Assembly (NCBI GenBank): GCA_016788885.1
Contig: JAEURX010000053.1
Location: forward strand, 1 to 41,355
Origin: Nitrospira sp.
GTDB taxonomy: Bacteria > Nitrospirota > Nitrospiria > Nitrospirales > Nitrospiraceae
Direction: 5' to 3'
Length of the DNA stretch: 41,355 bases
In this document: positions 24,716 through 32,974 of the stretch, piece after piece
How the letters are laid out: each line of letters starts with the position of its first letter
Position numbering within the stretch: position 1 is the first letter of the stretch
Position numbers and translations under genes: made by a program
Notes under the pieces: generated by a model
Seen by the model: the letters and a program-made list of their open reading frames with translations, nothing else
Database searches by the model: none
Told to the model about the DNA's origin: nothing

Positions 24716-25435
24716 ATGAGGCCACTACACATCGTCGCGATGCTGACACTCAGCCTTGCCGTCATAATCGGCGGAACACTCCTCACAGCCGAGCCGGCCG
24801 AAGCGCACAACTGGCTCGGGGACTGCGTCGTCGATTTCGACAATACCTTTGCCCTGACCTATATCTATGGGCAGGCAAGAGGCAACTTCGGCTATCCCAC
24901 AGGCATCGACAATTCAGGCGAGTTGCAACCATGTAATGCCACCCACCAGGCCTGCTGGACCTATCGCCATCGCTGCTTCGGCAATTACATCAACGTCGAA
25001 GACATGACCTACGGGCATATCCACCTGACGTTTGATAGTCCGAGCCTGCTCACGCCTTGTTTCGTCGATCCGGGCGATGGTCCTGGCGCGGGATTTGGAC
25101 GAACGGTAGGCGACCACTGCGTAGCCGCCGATTGGATTCATGAACCCCGCACACTCGGCACGCATGGCAACGATCATTGGATCAAAATCTGGATGGAAGA
25201 CCGGGTGACGCACCAGCCGCGCGTCTTCGACATGCCGATCATCCGAGTGACCGGTACGGAACCGATTCAATTCTGGTTCAAGAAATCAAACGGCAGCTGG
25301 TGGTACTGGTCGAACCTCGGCCCTAATCCCTGGCTGGTCGGCGGTTGGGTACAGGACGTGGTCGAAGTGCGGATACGTGGGGCTCAGGCTGCGAAGGGGC
25401 CGTATTTTATCGGCGCCTTCTCAATTCTCGACTAG
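24716..25435 (+). CDS. Secreted Cys-containing protein of unknown function
   Basis: A 239-residue protein with a signal peptide (MRPLHIVAMLTLSLAVIIGG, cleavage after AEA) after an AAAGGA ribosome-binding site. The mature part has six cysteines (in GDC, QPC, QAC, HRC, TPC and GDHC), suited to three disulfides, and is rich in Trp, Gly and His (NHWIKIWMEDR-like and KKSNGSWWYWSNLGPNPW stretches). The repeated aromatic and polar strands suggest a beta-rich secreted domain. I recognise no family. Confidence 0.65.
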   Translation: MRPLHIVAMLTLSLAVIIGGTLLTAEPAEAHNWLGDCVVDFDNTFALTYIYGQARGNFGYPTGIDNSGELQPCNATHQACWTYRHRCFGNYINVEDMTYGHIHLTFDSPSLLTPCFVDPGDGPGAGFGRTVGDHCVAADWIHEPRTLGTHGNDHWIKIWMEDRVTHQPRVFDMPIIRVTGTEPIQFWFKKSNGSWWYWSNLGPNPWLVGGWVQDVVEVRIRGAQAAKGPYFIGAFSILD

Positions 25436-25446
25436 CGGCTACTGCT

Positions 25447-25552
25447 AACGCCTCCCAGCAGCGTTCTCGCTTCACGCAGAGGCTCACTGTCTCGCCGGCG
25501 TCCACAAACGCGGCGCTCATTGTGCTTCGCGCCGTGGACCTCGTTGAGGCGT
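25447..25552. repeat. Long interrupted inverted repeat
   Basis: Between two converging genes, TAACGCCTC near 25447 is matched by GAGGCGTTG near 25546. Inside this, GTCCA (25500-25504) with CGGCGC (25511-25516) pairs with GCGCCGTGGAC (25529-25539). The structure may be a bidirectional terminator; no T-run is visible. Confidence 0.4.
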
Positions 25553-25588
25553 TGCTGAACGGATTTTCTGGAGAGGGAGGCCTGACCG

Positions 25589-25879
25589 TCACTCAGGGAT
25601 CTGCACCTTGATGGAGATCGCCCTACGGTCATCGGTAATCTGCGCCACGATCTTGTCGCCGGTCTTTAATCGTCCGGCCACCACGCCCTCGATTTTGGTT
25701 TCAGGCGTGACCTTCAGGCGTTCTTCGTGACCGGAGAATTCCTTGACGATCAGTTCGCCCTCTTCCCAATACAGGACGTCGGCCTTGATCACCACCGTGG
25801 CGGTAGCCTGGGTGCTGTCAGCGGCTGATGCGGGAATGACTACGGAAAAGAACACATACAATGCGAGAAGAAGTGCCAT
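25589..25879 (-). CDS. Small exported beta-rich protein (DUF5666-like)
   Basis: A 96-residue protein. The ATG at 25879 (GGGAGGAT upstream) opens a signal peptide (MALLLALYVFFSVVIPASA). The mature 75 residues form one beta-barrel-like domain: VVIKADVLYWEEGELIVKE, then GHEERLKVTPETKIEG and KTGDKIVAQITDDRRA, resembling the DUF5666/OB-like secreted modules. Function unknown. It lies at the left edge of the AT-rich island on the same strand. Confidence 0.65.
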   Translation of the reverse strand: MALLLALYVFFSVVIPASAADSTQATATVVIKADVLYWEEGELIVKEFSGHEERLKVTPETKIEGVVAGRLKTGDKIVAQITDDRRAISIKVQIPE

Positions 25880-25955
25880 CACGGATCCTCCCGTTTTATT
25901 TCAGAGTACCTATCCCTGCGAGGCACTGTCAATTGGGGATGCTGGTAGCAATTAT

Positions 25956-27083
25956 CTATTTGGGTTTCAGAAGCAAAATAAGCTCATTTGCATTTTGGCG
26001 AGGTGCTCGTTTAATCCCTGTTTTTGAGAACCTATCGGTGCCGCCAAGAGTGCTGAATTTACTTTCAACTATTTTTTCATTTACTTTGAAACGTTCCTTT
26101 GCGATGACGCGAATAATCTCCCCAGACAGTCCATTCGAACAAATGTGATCCGGAAAAGTAAGAATCGCAACGGCGCCACTCAAAGCCACGGTTTCCAATA
26201 GACTTTTAAGAGCCTCCCGTGATTCGCTTACTCGACTGTATTTGGATGTGGGACGATCTGCAATAGAAGGATAGCGTCCTACCCCCGACACTTCTCCGCA
26301 ACCGCCTCGCGCTATTGTCTCAAGCACATGGTAAAAACGGCTATACTGGACTCCTGAATAGGGGGGATCAATAAAAACTAAATCACCCACTCTCAGACGA
26401 GTTGCAGCTTCGTTTGCATCCCCCACACTTGCTTGCCCCGGCATTTTTGCATGACGTATGGCGAGCGACCATAAACAACTACGGATCCGCTCAACAATGT
26501 CCTTAGCCCAAGCTTCTTGAAGAAACTTTTTAGCAGTTCTAGTCGGCCTGAAAGGCTGCGCAGTATGCCCTGGTGCGGCGACACACCACCCACTCGCCTC
26601 GATCAGGGCTGCAAGCGCAACGGTTCTATTTGGTTCAGTAGATGGCAGAGTCTGCCTAAAGGCATCAATCCAAATGGACTGTTGGGGACTGAAATAGTGC
26701 CCACCATAAGCTTTGGTCACTGGTAGGTCATTTTGAGCATCGCTCCAATCTCTGCATTCTCTCACCGTATGCCAGGTTATTTTATCTGGCCATTTCCAGG
26801 ATTTACCGTTGAAAATACTTTCTGCACGCTTCTGCCAGGGCCCCCATATCAAATTGCCTAGGACCGGTCTATTGCGATGAATGACCGCGCCCGTGAGCAC
26901 AGAGCTAAATTCCTGGATATCGAAGGCACAAACGGGGATTCTCTGCGTCTTAGCTACATGAGATGAGACCGCCCCGGATCCTGCAAAGAGATCTACGAAC
27001 CGCTTTGCATTTCTAGTATTCTTAGCCAAGATGGTGCCCAGTCCATTATTGAGCATCCACCGCTTTGAACCCATATATTTCAT
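25956..27083 (-). CDS. D12-class DNA adenine methyltransferase
   Basis: A 375-residue protein that should transfer a methyl group from S-adenosylmethionine to adenine N6. The start is the ATG at 27083 (MKYMGSKRWML). The order of motifs is that of D12 (alpha-group) enzymes: YMGSK at 3-7, motif I FVDLFAGSG (29-37), and motif IV DPPY (239-242), followed by SGVQYSRFYHVLE. The 200 residues between them, containing several Trp-rich blocks, should hold the target-recognition domain. Its ATG overlaps the stop of the upstream gene (ATGA), so the two are translationally coupled. Target sequence unknown. Base composition is AT-richer than the flanks. Confidence 0.88.
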   Translation of the reverse strand: MKYMGSKRWMLNNGLGTILAKNTRNAKRFVDLFAGSGAVSSHVAKTQRIPVCAFDIQEFSSVLTGAVIHRNRPVLGNLIWGPWQKRAESIFNGKSWKWPDKITWHTVRECRDWSDAQNDLPVTKAYGGHYFSPQQSIWIDAFRQTLPSTEPNRTVALAALIEASGWCVAAPGHTAQPFRPTRTAKKFLQEAWAKDIVERIRSCLWSLAIRHAKMPGQASVGDANEAATRLRVGDLVFIDPPYSGVQYSRFYHVLETIARGGCGEVSGVGRYPSIADRPTSKYSRVSESREALKSLLETVALSGAVAILTFPDHICSNGLSGEIIRVIAKERFKVNEKIVESKFSTLGGTDRFSKTGIKRAPRQNANELILLLKPK

Positions 27084-27949
27084 GATCGAGAGGAGATCGA
27101 GCCAATCCCACCTTGTTCGATCAGCTGAAAATTGGTGAAGCCAGCCGTCCATGCAGGATTGCGATGAACTTTCCAAAAACGATTAGAGTCTCCAAGAGCT
27201 TCATTGACAAAGTTTCGAAATCTCACGATTCTGTGGTAGGCCAGTATTTGTATCGCCTCTACGTCCGGAAACTTTCCCTTTTGCGGAGATGGAGGCGAAT
27301 CAAAATGCATACTCGAGATAAATGCAATTCTATCCTTGAGGATTGCTTCGCTCAGCGGAGAAAACTTGGGAATAAAAGAGGATAGATGATCGCAATAATT
27401 GGCCGCATCTCGATGTTTAATCTCTGAGATAACAGAATCAGACTCCTCAAGGTTATTCGTGAACAATGGATCCGCAGAAAAGCTTGGAACTTCCTTAATT
27501 AATTTCCAATAAAATTGATGCTCACGGTCGCCACCCTGCTTCGCCCGAAATGAACATTTGCCCCTCTTCCCATCAAACTCAAGACAGGCTATCTTTTTCA
27601 CTCTGAAGCTCTGAAAGTGGCCAAGCAAATGAGCAAACGCGCGCACGCAGTAATGACTCGCATAGTAGGCACCCACAGAAGACCAAATTGGACTAGCCTT
27701 GGTAAGGGACGCAGAAATGAGAAAACTATGAACGGCCCGCAGCCACATATCCACAGCAGCCGTTGCAAACAACTTAAAGTTTTCCGGCTCGAGATCCACT
27801 GGATCGCCACATCTTTTCCTAAACCATTTCTCAACAGACTTTGATAGACTGTCGGGAGGCGGAAACGACTTAGCTGCTGCTTGGGTTTTTAACGGTTCAA
27901 AAGTGTAACAAATATGCTCTCTGAGATTTGCATTAATATGAAAACTCAT
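27080..27949 (-). CDS. Unrecognised protein of the modification island
   Basis: A 289-residue protein starting MSFHINANLREHICYTF at 27949 (GGAG 10 bases upstream), overlapping the DGQHR gene by 17 bases and the methyltransferase by 4. I do not recognise a family. A helical stretch at 91-110 (SSVGAYYASHYCVRAFAHLL) resembles the core helix of HEPN-type domains, but the canonical R-x4-6-H is not evident. The middle (KKIACLEFDGKRGKCSFR) may be a beta hairpin. Its position between a DGQHR protein and a DNA methyltransferase suggests a part in the same system. Confidence 0.7.
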   Translation of the reverse strand: MSFHINANLREHICYTFEPLKTQAAAKSFPPPDSLSKSVEKWFRKRCGDPVDLEPENFKLFATAAVDMWLRAVHSFLISASLTKASPIWSSVGAYYASHYCVRAFAHLLGHFQSFRVKKIACLEFDGKRGKCSFRAKQGGDREHQFYWKLIKEVPSFSADPLFTNNLEESDSVISEIKHRDAANYCDHLSSFIPKFSPLSEAILKDRIAFISSMHFDSPPSPQKGKFPDVEAIQILAYHRIVRFRNFVNEALGDSNRFWKVHRNPAWTAGFTNFQLIEQGGIGSISSRS

Positions 27950-29300
27950 CTTGCACTTTACTCCGAAATTTCTCACGTCCAAACGCTGCCCGATCGGCTA
28001 ACGCCTCTGCCTTCAGTCTAGCAACACTCTCTGTAGAAGTTGCTGCCGCCCACAAAAGATCGCGAAATCTTGAAACGCCACCGCTACCAAGAAATCCCTT
28101 TTCTTTAAATTTAGGTTTGGGCAAGAACTTCTCCCGCTCCAGAAGTCCTCCACGCCTCATTAGGTCGTGCAGGAACCTAATAAGAGTCTCATGGCTCCTA
28201 TCTGAAATCAGTTGAAATTCGTTACGCTTCAACTTTGATATACAAACCGGAAGCAAGGTAAGAAATGAAACAAGGACTCGCCCCTGATATGCCACGTTGT
28301 CAGGGTCAAGCGATTCCCCTTCGCTCACTTCCTGTTTTCGTCCCGTCGCTTCTAGCCAGGCATCTAAGCACTGCGCCAAGAATTCTGTCTGTTGATCTAG
28401 ATTGTCAATACCGCATTCCCTCATGATTGGAATTACTTCTTCGATAGCAGAATTGAGAGTCGCAAGCGCTACTACATCCGGAACGCCATACTTGATCCCA
28501 GGTATCTGAATCATTCCCACGAGCGGGCCTGTTTCAAGCATTAGCCTTCTCCCGAGATCCTGCGCTCGCTCCTTATCGTCAAGAGGGGCGCGACTGCCTC
28601 TGGCAGTAGGAAAGAGATCGGCGACCAAGGATTTGTCAACCTTCTTCTGATTGAAATTAACATCAATAAAAATTTGAGCCTGGCGCCTCGGTGCTTCATT
28701 TGGCGGGTCAAGGTCAAGAAAAATTTCAGCTGGAATATCCCACACTGCTTTTCTGTTTTCTTCTTGAAGGATCCTCAGCGCAAGGAAAGCACCGTTAATT
28801 CTATGCTGACCGTCTATTACAGAAAAACTAAGCGCTTTGTCTTCCTCATCAAATGTTAACGTTGCGGCTTCCTGCTTGTCCTCGAGCGGCTTAACCAATG
28901 CACCATTTACATGCAGCAGAACGTTTGAAAAAGTAGGGTACTCACTATTCTGAAAGCCAACGACCCTTTGCACCTTCGGAGGCCATTCTCTTCCCGGCTC
29001 TAGTTTTTTAGGCTCGTAAATGTTTCGAAAATACTTATCAATGAGCTTCGGAGCATCAACAATCTCTTTCTGAAGCAAATAAGCAGCTATCTTTGCAACC
29101 CGCTTCCAATCCAGCGAACGCTGAATTGAACGAACCTTATCAGCATCATGTCTTGGGGTATGTGGCTTTCCCGGCCACCATTGCATTAGCTTCTCAACAT
29201 TTAATGCTGTAAGGCAGTGACGAGTCTCTTGTAAATCTGCAGGCGCAAAAGGATTCATTGGTACAATGACTGAAATTCTTTGAATAGAACGTTTGCTCAT
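27933..29300 (-). CDS. DGQHR-domain protein (DndB-like)
   Basis: A 455-residue protein. The central block FSVIDGQHRINGAF (159-172) is the DGQHR motif shared by DndB and related proteins of DNA phosphorothioation and 7-deazaguanine DNA-modification clusters, with IFIDVNFNQKKVDKSLVADL about 40 residues later, as in that family. The family fold is related to ParB/sulfiredoxin. The N-terminal 150 residues and the C-terminal helical region (GIDNLDQQTEFLAQCLDAWL) are less familiar. No dnd or dpd partner genes are present here; instead it leads a three-gene unit ending in an adenine methyltransferase. The start is the ATG at 29300 with GAGGG upstream. Confidence 0.82.
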   Translation of the reverse strand: MSKRSIQRISVIVPMNPFAPADLQETRHCLTALNVEKLMQWWPGKPHTPRHDADKVRSIQRSLDWKRVAKIAAYLLQKEIVDAPKLIDKYFRNIYEPKKLEPGREWPPKVQRVVGFQNSEYPTFSNVLLHVNGALVKPLEDKQEAATLTFDEEDKALSFSVIDGQHRINGAFLALRILQEENRKAVWDIPAEIFLDLDPPNEAPRRQAQIFIDVNFNQKKVDKSLVADLFPTARGSRAPLDDKERAQDLGRRLMLETGPLVGMIQIPGIKYGVPDVVALATLNSAIEEVIPIMRECGIDNLDQQTEFLAQCLDAWLEATGRKQEVSEGESLDPDNVAYQGRVLVSFLTLLPVCISKLKRNEFQLISDRSHETLIRFLHDLMRRGGLLEREKFLPKPKFKEKGFLGSGGVSRFRDLLWAAATSTESVARLKAEALADRAAFGREKFRSKVQDEFSY

Positions 29301-29508
29301 CGCATCAGCCCTCGACCGATAAAAATGCCTCGCTTGATGGGCACAGGCAATATCGGCGTGTCAATTACGTGAACAAGCAAAAGAAATCAACCAAACACTT
29401 AGTTGATCACCAATGGCATGTCATATTTTGCGCCGCTCTACAATTCGCTCACCTTAACCTAGAGCAGAGTTCGCAACCGCAGTAACGTGATATTTGTGCA
29501 TGATCGAA

Positions 29509-29760
29509 ATTGAAAACCGACTACCCTGCAATCCCTTACTCTACGCCAAGAGGAGGTTTAACTTCGTCCCAACTACGGAAGTCCAACGAGGACTTTCCCA
29601 AGCCGCGAGTCAAAATCTATTGCTCCTTCCACTTATCTCACTCTCCTCAAGGGATGGCGTGATTCCGTTCCCAACTGCGCGCGTCCAACGAGGCCCTTCC
29701 GAGGGCGCGCGCGAAATCTAATGCTCCATCCACTTTCTCGTACCCGCTCCAAGGAGTGAC
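29509..29760. repeat. Degenerate tandem repeat array, period about 101 bp
   Basis: Two clear units share TCCCAACT (29567 and 29669), GTCCAACGAGG (29581 and 29683), an AAATCTAnTGCTCCnTCCACTT box (29613 and 29714), and a closing CTCnAAGG. A third, more degenerate copy of the AAAA...CTCC and CCAAG boxes lies upstream from about 29509. Offsets are 101-102 bases. Unit 1 contains a hairpin AAGTCC-AACGA-GGACTT; unit 2 has GCGCGCG arms around the same GTCCAACGAGG. The rest of 29301-29782 has no gene. The array sits at the right edge of the AT-rich island. Confidence 0.65.
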
Positions 29761-29782
29761 CCGTCAGGCCACCACGCCCCGC

Positions 29783-30676
29783 CTAACACTTCGATCCGTC
29801 CATCCGGCAGGCTTCCGCCCGGTCGGTGAACCCTGAGTTGCGCAGGCTCTCATAGACGTGTTGCTGCCGTTCCATCTCACGATCATGGGCAGTGCTCTCC
29901 CGCCCGTCCGTCGCGTACCCGCCGCCGGAATTGCGGCGTGGCTGGCGCGCCGCCAGCACCTTGCGCACCTCGGTTTCATAGTAGCCACGCGTTTGCGGGT
30001 CAGGATCCTTCTGATAGCAGGTGGTGAGAAACTTCCGGCCTTCGGCGTCGTGGCCCAGCGCATAGTGGGCAAACCCGACGTTGCAGAAGGCGTTCGGCGT
30101 GGCAGGATCGAGCTTCAGAACCTTCTCTGAATCGTCCAGCGCGGCCTGGAACTGTTCATGGCGGCTATAGATCTCCGCGCGAGACTTATAGGCGCCGACA
30201 TGATTGGCATCGAGACGGATGGCAGCGGTGAAGTCCTCAGCGGCCTCACGGTCTTTGCCTTGATACTCCCGCACATAGGTCAAGCCTCGTCCATAGTAGG
30301 CCTCCGCTGTCGGGCGTAGGCGAATCGAGGTCGAGTAGTCGTCCAGCGCCTGCGGAACCTGGCCTAGCATCTTGCCGGCCTTTGCACGGAGCAGGTAGGC
30401 GTCGGCCTTGTTCGGTACGCGGCGGATCACTTCCGACGCGTCCTGCAGCGCGTGCGCATAGGACCCGAGAAAATAATGACAGCGGGCACGCGCGAGGTAG
30501 AGGCCGGTCTGGTTGCGCTTTCGCTCGAGAACATCGGTGAGCAGTTGGAGGGTTTGCTGATTGCCTTTGCCGTTGGCTTCGCAGTAGGCGTCGACGGATG
30601 GCTCTCCGCAAGCGGCTACCCAGAGCACAGAACAAAGCGCCACAAAACTTCCTACGCGCCGACCGGCTGGTCCCAT
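29783..30676 (-). CDS. TPR-repeat lipoprotein
   Basis: A 297-residue protein. The signal peptide ends in the lipobox VAAC (Cys at about 23). Five or more TPR-like helix pairs follow (GLYLARARCHYFLGSYAHAL, DAYLLRAKAGKMLGQVPQAL, AEAYYGRGLTYVREYQG). The last 60 residues are polar and end with a Cys. TPR lipoproteins act as scaffolds at the outer membrane; the partner is unknown. The stop is adjacent to the tandem-repeat array. Confidence 0.82.
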   Translation of the reverse strand: MGPAGRRVGSFVALCSVLWVAACGEPSVDAYCEANGKGNQQTLQLLTDVLERKRNQTGLYLARARCHYFLGSYAHALQDASEVIRRVPNKADAYLLRAKAGKMLGQVPQALDDYSTSIRLRPTAEAYYGRGLTYVREYQGKDREAAEDFTAAIRLDANHVGAYKSRAEIYSRHEQFQAALDDSEKVLKLDPATPNAFCNVGFAHYALGHDAEGRKFLTTCYQKDPDPQTRGYYETEVRKVLAARQPRRNSGGGYATDGRESTAHDREMERQQHVYESLRNSGFTDRAEACRMDGSKC

Positions 30677-30820
30677 GCCCGCCTCCTCGAGACGGGCGCA
30701 TTATCCGACCGTAGAACAAAATACGTCAAGGACGTCGTATGAAAGAGGGCTTTCCGTGGGGATCGGCTGGTTTCCAATTCCGGGTTGTGAGGCACCCCTC
30801 AAGCCCGGTGTACCCCTTCG

Positions 30821-31606
30821 CTAAAACCCGACGGAGAGCCCCATCGTACCCAGCAACACCGCCCGGTCTGAGGGCCCAAGGAATTCGGTACCGAGGCCGC
30901 CGTCCACGACGAGGCGCGAGGTCAGTTGATGCCGGATGCCAATTTCCACACCGGTGTGGTTCCGCTGTTCGCGCACATCCGACTGCCTGGTGTAGATGCT
31001 GGCGATGAGCGTATCGCGGAAGCTGTTCGGATACCCCAGCGGATAACTCACGGCCGCCACGGCGCGATAGGCACCGGGCCGTTCTTGCCCTTGCGGCGAA
31101 CCAAGCACCGTATAGCCCGCGTTGAGATGCATCCGGAGGCGCCCGAAGGAACGGGTCAGAATTCCGGTCAGCTGCGTATCCACCCCCTTTGAATTCACAC
31201 CGGTCGGCAGATCGACTTCCACGCGCACAGCCATGGCAGGCAGGGTCAATGTTTCCGTGTTGAAGTTATAGAGCAGGCCCAAGTGGAGATCACCCGACTT
31301 GTTGGCACCGACCAACGAATGCGGGTCTGTAAAGATGTCACCCTGAATTTCGATCTGTGTATTGGCGAAGGCGCCATAAATAATTTGCGGTTGAAACGTG
31401 ACACTGGTGCGGCCCTCACGCCGGTCGTTGAACCGCACTCCACCTTCCAGCCCGATCTCTCCTTTGGGAATAGCATACGCATCTTCCATTCCGATGGGGC
31501 GGTTGGGATCCAGATTGTCATGGTCCAAGGCCCACGAGGGCACCGGCGACCACAGCAAAAGAACCAGGGACAGCGCACCGGCGCTGTACAGACCCGCACG
31601 TTTCAA
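30821..31606 (-). CDS. Outer-membrane beta-barrel protein
   Basis: A 261-residue exported protein. The signal peptide is MKRAGLYSAGALSLVLLLW, cleaved after SWA. The mature part is a chain of amphipathic strands with aromatic ends (GEIGLEGGVRFNDRRE, LHLGLLYNFNTETL) and ends in LSVGF, with C-terminal Phe as in BAM substrates. It is a transporter-like or structural barrel of about 12 strands. Its ATG overlaps the stop of the lipoprotein gene by ATGA, so the two are translationally coupled. Confidence 0.8.
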   Translation of the reverse strand: MKRAGLYSAGALSLVLLLWSPVPSWALDHDNLDPNRPIGMEDAYAIPKGEIGLEGGVRFNDRREGRTSVTFQPQIIYGAFANTQIEIQGDIFTDPHSLVGANKSGDLHLGLLYNFNTETLTLPAMAVRVEVDLPTGVNSKGVDTQLTGILTRSFGRLRMHLNAGYTVLGSPQGQERPGAYRAVAAVSYPLGYPNSFRDTLIASIYTRQSDVREQRNHTGVEIGIRHQLTSRLVVDGGLGTEFLGPSDRAVLLGTMGLSVGF

Positions 31607-32553
31607 TGGTGATGCTCCTGTTCGGTCTTGATGATCATCGGGTTGGTCTCATCCGCACTGGCCAGGTAATAGCGATCGACCAGGCGATAGATTTCCTCCC
31701 GCTTGGCTTCCCACGTCGGCAGCAACGCGCTTGTCAGGATGTCACTGATGTTGTCGTGCAGCATATGCAGATTGTCGAAGATGTTCGCCACCTCCGGATA
31801 CCGCGCGGCAAAAGCCGGGCTGTACTCGGCCGTCAGCGGCATGAAGGTCCAGTGCACCGGCGGCTGATCGAGGTAGCCTCGATAATTTGCCAAGATCGGG
31901 CGCACCGCCTGTGTCTTGCCTGCCAAGTCCGTCGCGGCCTGTAGCGGATCGTATACAGCAATCTGCAAGTAGTGATACGACCAGATCGTGGCGTTGAACA
32001 ACGGAAAGCGGTGACGGAACGCCTTGGAATAGGGAAACTGATCCAAGCGGCGATGGTCCAGCCGCTTCGAGGTGATGGCATAGGCACTGCCCCGATAGTA
32101 AGCCAGCACCTCCCGGATGGCGCGGTCTTTGTCCGGTTCGTCCGACACGACGATGTCGTAGGTCGCCCGATGCAGGGCATGGGCTTCGTCGAAGGTGTTT
32201 TGCGCACGCCAGGCCAGTTTCATGTAGGTCGGCGCAATCGCCTCTTCGTTCGGATTCAACCGAGGCCTGGTCGCAATAAAGGCCAGCGTTTGCCGACGAG
32301 CGGTCTGCTCGATGGCCGGAACGTTCGTGCCGCCGGTCAGCAGAAGATTCTCGTACAGATTGGCATGCCCGAAATCGACGCCGTTGAATTCACTGTCGAG
32401 TTCGGCCAAATCCTCCCGCAGAGCAAAATTCCAGAACGCCCGATAGTAGAACCGCTTGTCGCGCGGTTCGAACTGGCTACACCCTGCCAGCGTGAAGACG
32501 ACCGCGGCCGTGGCCACGAACGCCAGCACTCGCCCATATATCCCAGTCGCCAT
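31603..32553 (-). CDS. Large exported lipoprotein of unknown function
   Basis: A 316-residue protein. The ATG at 32553 begins MATGIYGRVLAFVATAAVVF, with lipobox LAGC. The mature part is helical and rich in Tyr, Arg and His, with blocks RDKRFYYRAFWNFALREDLA, RAQNTFDEAHALHRATYDIV, and IWSYHYLQIAVYDPLQAATD, ending in a His-rich tail (EHHH). No family is recognised. It is coupled to the downstream barrel gene, so a two-protein outer-membrane assembly is likely. Confidence 0.68.
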   Translation of the reverse strand: MATGIYGRVLAFVATAAVVFTLAGCSQFEPRDKRFYYRAFWNFALREDLAELDSEFNGVDFGHANLYENLLLTGGTNVPAIEQTARRQTLAFIATRPRLNPNEEAIAPTYMKLAWRAQNTFDEAHALHRATYDIVVSDEPDKDRAIREVLAYYRGSAYAITSKRLDHRRLDQFPYSKAFRHRFPLFNATIWSYHYLQIAVYDPLQAATDLAGKTQAVRPILANYRGYLDQPPVHWTFMPLTAEYSPAFAARYPEVANIFDNLHMLHDNISDILTSALLPTWEAKREEIYRLVDRYYLASADETNPMIIKTEQEHHH

Positions 32554-32659
32554 GCTCAATCGGTCCTCACTCACCTTGATCCACATCCCCGCCCGCCTGC
32601 CCTCTCATCGGCAGCCAAGCATCTCGCAGCAACGGATCGACGCATGCAACCGAACCGTC

Positions 32660-32892
32660 TCAGTGGCAATGATGTCCGCGCACCAATGCGTGCCCACGCC
32701 CACGAGCGATCAGCAACAGGGTCACACTGCCCAGAACAGCGGGTCAGACAAGCCGGCCTCCATCGCGCCCGGCACGACCAACATGATCGCATGATCCACC
32801 AACTCCATGGTGCCCATGGACAGGATACCTGAAGCCATCGCCACCCCAATAGCAGTTCCCCACGCCGTCACCACTACAGACGGAGGCGGGAC
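32660..32892 (-). pseudogene. Remnant of a DUF4396-like membrane protein
   Basis: The minus strand reads MASGILSMGTMELVDHAIML, then VVPGAMEAGLSDPLFWAV, and stops (TGA at 32724-32722). Two bases out of frame it continues VTLLLIARGRGHALVRGHH and stops at 32660. In intact DUF4396-type proteins I recall, these two stretches are joined by about 15 residues of a last membrane helix (FWA...RWLIARGKGHA). The N-terminus is also missing, with an in-frame stop (TGA at 32895-32893). This is a broken fragment lying just downstream of a broken sigma-factor gene. Confidence 0.62.
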
Positions 32893-32974
32893 TCAATTAG
32901 TACAGTGGGGTCCCAAGCCAATACTTTTTTCGCACCGGCTAGGCTGCAAACCAGGAAATGGGGCCAACCGAGCG

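Noticed and set aside
25440-25560. Integron attC site at the left of the AT-rich island
   Set aside because: The arms (TAACGCC/GGCGTT) recall attC ends, but the 7-base R-box consensus does not fit and there is no integrase. A terminator is simpler.
25956-29300. Prophage or transposon carrying the AT-rich island
   Set aside because: No integrase, transposase, terminal inverted repeats or phage structural genes were seen at either edge.
29494-29721. 75-codon plus-strand frame in the tandem-repeat array
   Set aside because: Its apparent internal protein repeat simply follows the DNA repeat; no ribosome-binding site or family.
29509-29760. CRISPR array
   Set aside because: Units are about 101 bp, strongly diverged and have no short identical repeats with unique spacers; no cas gene nearby.
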